From the NCBI GenBank assembly GCA_903953145.1, contig CAJBIL010000061.1, positions 1-13,744 of the forward strand: a DNA stretch of 13,744 nucleotides, given 5' to 3'. The position numbers were made by a program, and so were the translations under genes. The first letter of the stretch is position 1. Each line of letters starts with the position of its first letter. The stretch comes from an uncultured beta proteobacterium (GTDB taxonomy: Bacteria > Pseudomonadota > Gammaproteobacteria > Burkholderiales > Rhodocyclaceae). Below the pieces are notes generated by a model. That model did no database searches. It worked only from the letters and a program-made list of their open reading frames with translations, and had not been told where the DNA came from. Below, one piece after another: positions 12,809 to 13,744 of this stretch.

Positions 12809-13744
12809 TTAACGCAGCTTCTGATCAACCAGCGCAATCAGCTCGGGGCTTAGCGTGCCGCTGGCGCGGGCGCGGAGCAATGCGTCGCGGGCATCGGTGG
12901 CGCGGCCATCGCTCTCGAGCGCAATACCCAAGCCCAGCCACCAGCGCCCTTCAGCCGGTGCCAGCCGGGTGGCGGCCTGATAATACTCAATCGCTTCGCG
13001 CGTCCGCCCCAGTCGCTGCAAGACGTGCGCAGCAAAACCCTGATAGTCGGAACTGCCGCTCGCCGAAGGCAGCGAGTTTTCGAGAATTTTCCAGCTTCCG
13101 GCCAGATCACCCCGATCCAGTTGCATCCTGGCCAGGCTCATTGCCCACGCGATCTGTGCGGGATGCAGCGCCAAGCCCTCGCGCAACACGGCTGAAGCAT
13201 CATCCATCTGCTTGTTTTCGATCAACAGTTTGAGCAACAACTGGCGCGAAGCAAGATGCGCTGCATTGAATCTGAGCGCCTGACGCAGAATATCCAGTGT
13301 CTCAGCCGCCCGCCCCTGATTGAGCACGCTCTGGGCACGGCGGTATTCAACCTCCGCACGATCAGAAACTGAACCGGACGGCGTTGATTTTTCAATGGCC
13401 ACAGCACTGGCCGCATGCACGGGGGGATTTGCGGCAACGCTCCCGGCCACGCTCCCGGCACCAGTCGAACGCGGCGTTAATGGGGCTGTTTCCTGCCTGG
13501 GTGCCGGCGCAGCAGGCGTCGAATTGCTCGCTATAACGGTTGCTGTGGCAGCCTTGGCGGCTGGTTTGACGGGCGCTGACGGCCAGTTATCGGGCAACAG
13601 TAACGATGTTGTCAGGCGCAGATCCGGCTCACGCTCGGCAGGGATTGCAGGTTCAGGCAGCGCCGCCACAGGCGCAGAAACCACTGCCGAAACTGCGGCA
13701 GGCGCGGGCGTTGATGCAGGCATCGAGGAAGGAAGCGACGAGGA
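12809..13744 (-). CDS. mshN: MshN-like MSHA biogenesis TPR protein, 5' end outside window
   Basis: The reading frame stays open to the right edge with no stop, so the N terminus is missing. The apparent Met at 13723 is inside a Ser/Pro-rich stretch and is probably not the start. Visible are 311 residues. The first about 120 form a Pro/Ala/Ser-rich linker of low complexity. From about 125 onward there are four to five TPR-like helix pairs, such as YRRAQSVLNQGRAAETLDIL and AIEYYQAATRLAPAEGRWWL. This layout matches MshN, where a cytoplasmic and transmembrane N terminus is followed by a Pro-rich linker and a periplasmic TPR domain. MshN belongs to the apparatus for mannose-sensitive haemagglutinin type IV pili. 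The assignment is by architecture and recalled sequence; another TPR protein of a type IV pilus cluster is possible. Convergent with the PglL-type gene. Confidence 0.7.
   Translation of the reverse strand, partial: SSSLPSSMPASTPAPAAVSAVVSAPVAALPEPAIPAEREPDLRLTTSLLLPDNWPSAPVKPAAKAATATVIASNSTPAAPAPRQETAPLTPRSTGAGSVAGSVAANPPVHAASAVAIEKSTPSGSVSDRAEVEYRRAQSVLNQGRAAETLDILRQALRFNAAHLASRQLLLKLLIENKQMDDASAVLREGLALHPAQIAWAMSLARMQLDRGDLAGSWKILENSLPSASGSSDYQGFAAHVLQRLGRTREAIEYYQAATRLAPAEGRWWLGLGIALESDGRATDARDALLRARASGTLSPELIALVDQKLR

Noticed and set aside
12772..13233. 153-codon + strand reading frame opposite mshN
   Set aside because: Composition is Arg/Ala/Pro-rich without domain similarity, it begins within the REP-like element, and the minus frame gives clear TPR repeats.
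1..13744. CRISPR arrays, insertion sequences, prophage or toxin-antitoxin genes
   Set aside because: I looked for regularly spaced repeats, transposase motifs, terminal repeats with target duplications and small paired genes, and saw none.

Overview
The window looks like a chromosomal segment of a betaproteobacterium, most likely of the Rhodocyclales (Dechloromonas/Azonexus-like). This is an inference from the gene set: SlmA, an Asp-rich HemB of the Pseudomonas type, a two-haem cytochrome c4, bioB beside comF, a PglL-type O-oligosaccharyltransferase and an MshN-like MSHA pilus protein. The DNA is moderately GC-rich and densely coded. No insertion sequence, prophage or CRISPR array is visible. 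Most of it is core genome; the less ordinary parts are the regulatory gaps.

Layout, left to right. (1) slmA (+) overlaps by an ATGA junction a large four-PAS GGDEF/EAL protein (+) of c-di-GMP signalling. (2) A roughly 200-base gap with a good sigma-70-type promoter and a 10-bp leader inverted repeat precedes a membrane acyltransferase (+). (3) hemB (-) converges on the acyltransferase. (4) The hemB/engB gap holds a structured stretch ending in a strong + strand intrinsic terminator with no + strand protein gene in front of it: a candidate small RNA. (5) engB (-) diverges from a cytochrome c4 gene (+), which ends at a strong terminator. A separate promoter then drives a two-CBS-domain protein (+), whose own terminator lies inside the 3' end of bioC. 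(6) bioC and bioB (both -) are separated by an inverted repeat, and bioB diverges from comF (+). (7) A PglL/Wzy-type ligase (+) converges on an MshN-like TPR protein (-) that runs off the right edge. A REP-like palindromic repeat fills the gap between them.

Functional themes: cell-division control (SlmA, EngB as ribosome-assembly GTPase), c-di-GMP turnover, tetrapyrrole and c-type cytochrome (HemB, cytochrome c4), biotin synthesis (BioC, BioB), DNA uptake (ComF), and surface pili/glycosylation (PglL, MshN, possibly the acyltransferase). The main items for follow-up are the unassigned RNA at about 5944-6102, the terminators embedded in the ends of opposing genes, the slmA/c-di-GMP gene coupling, and the pairing of an oligosaccharyltransferase gene with an MSHA locus.
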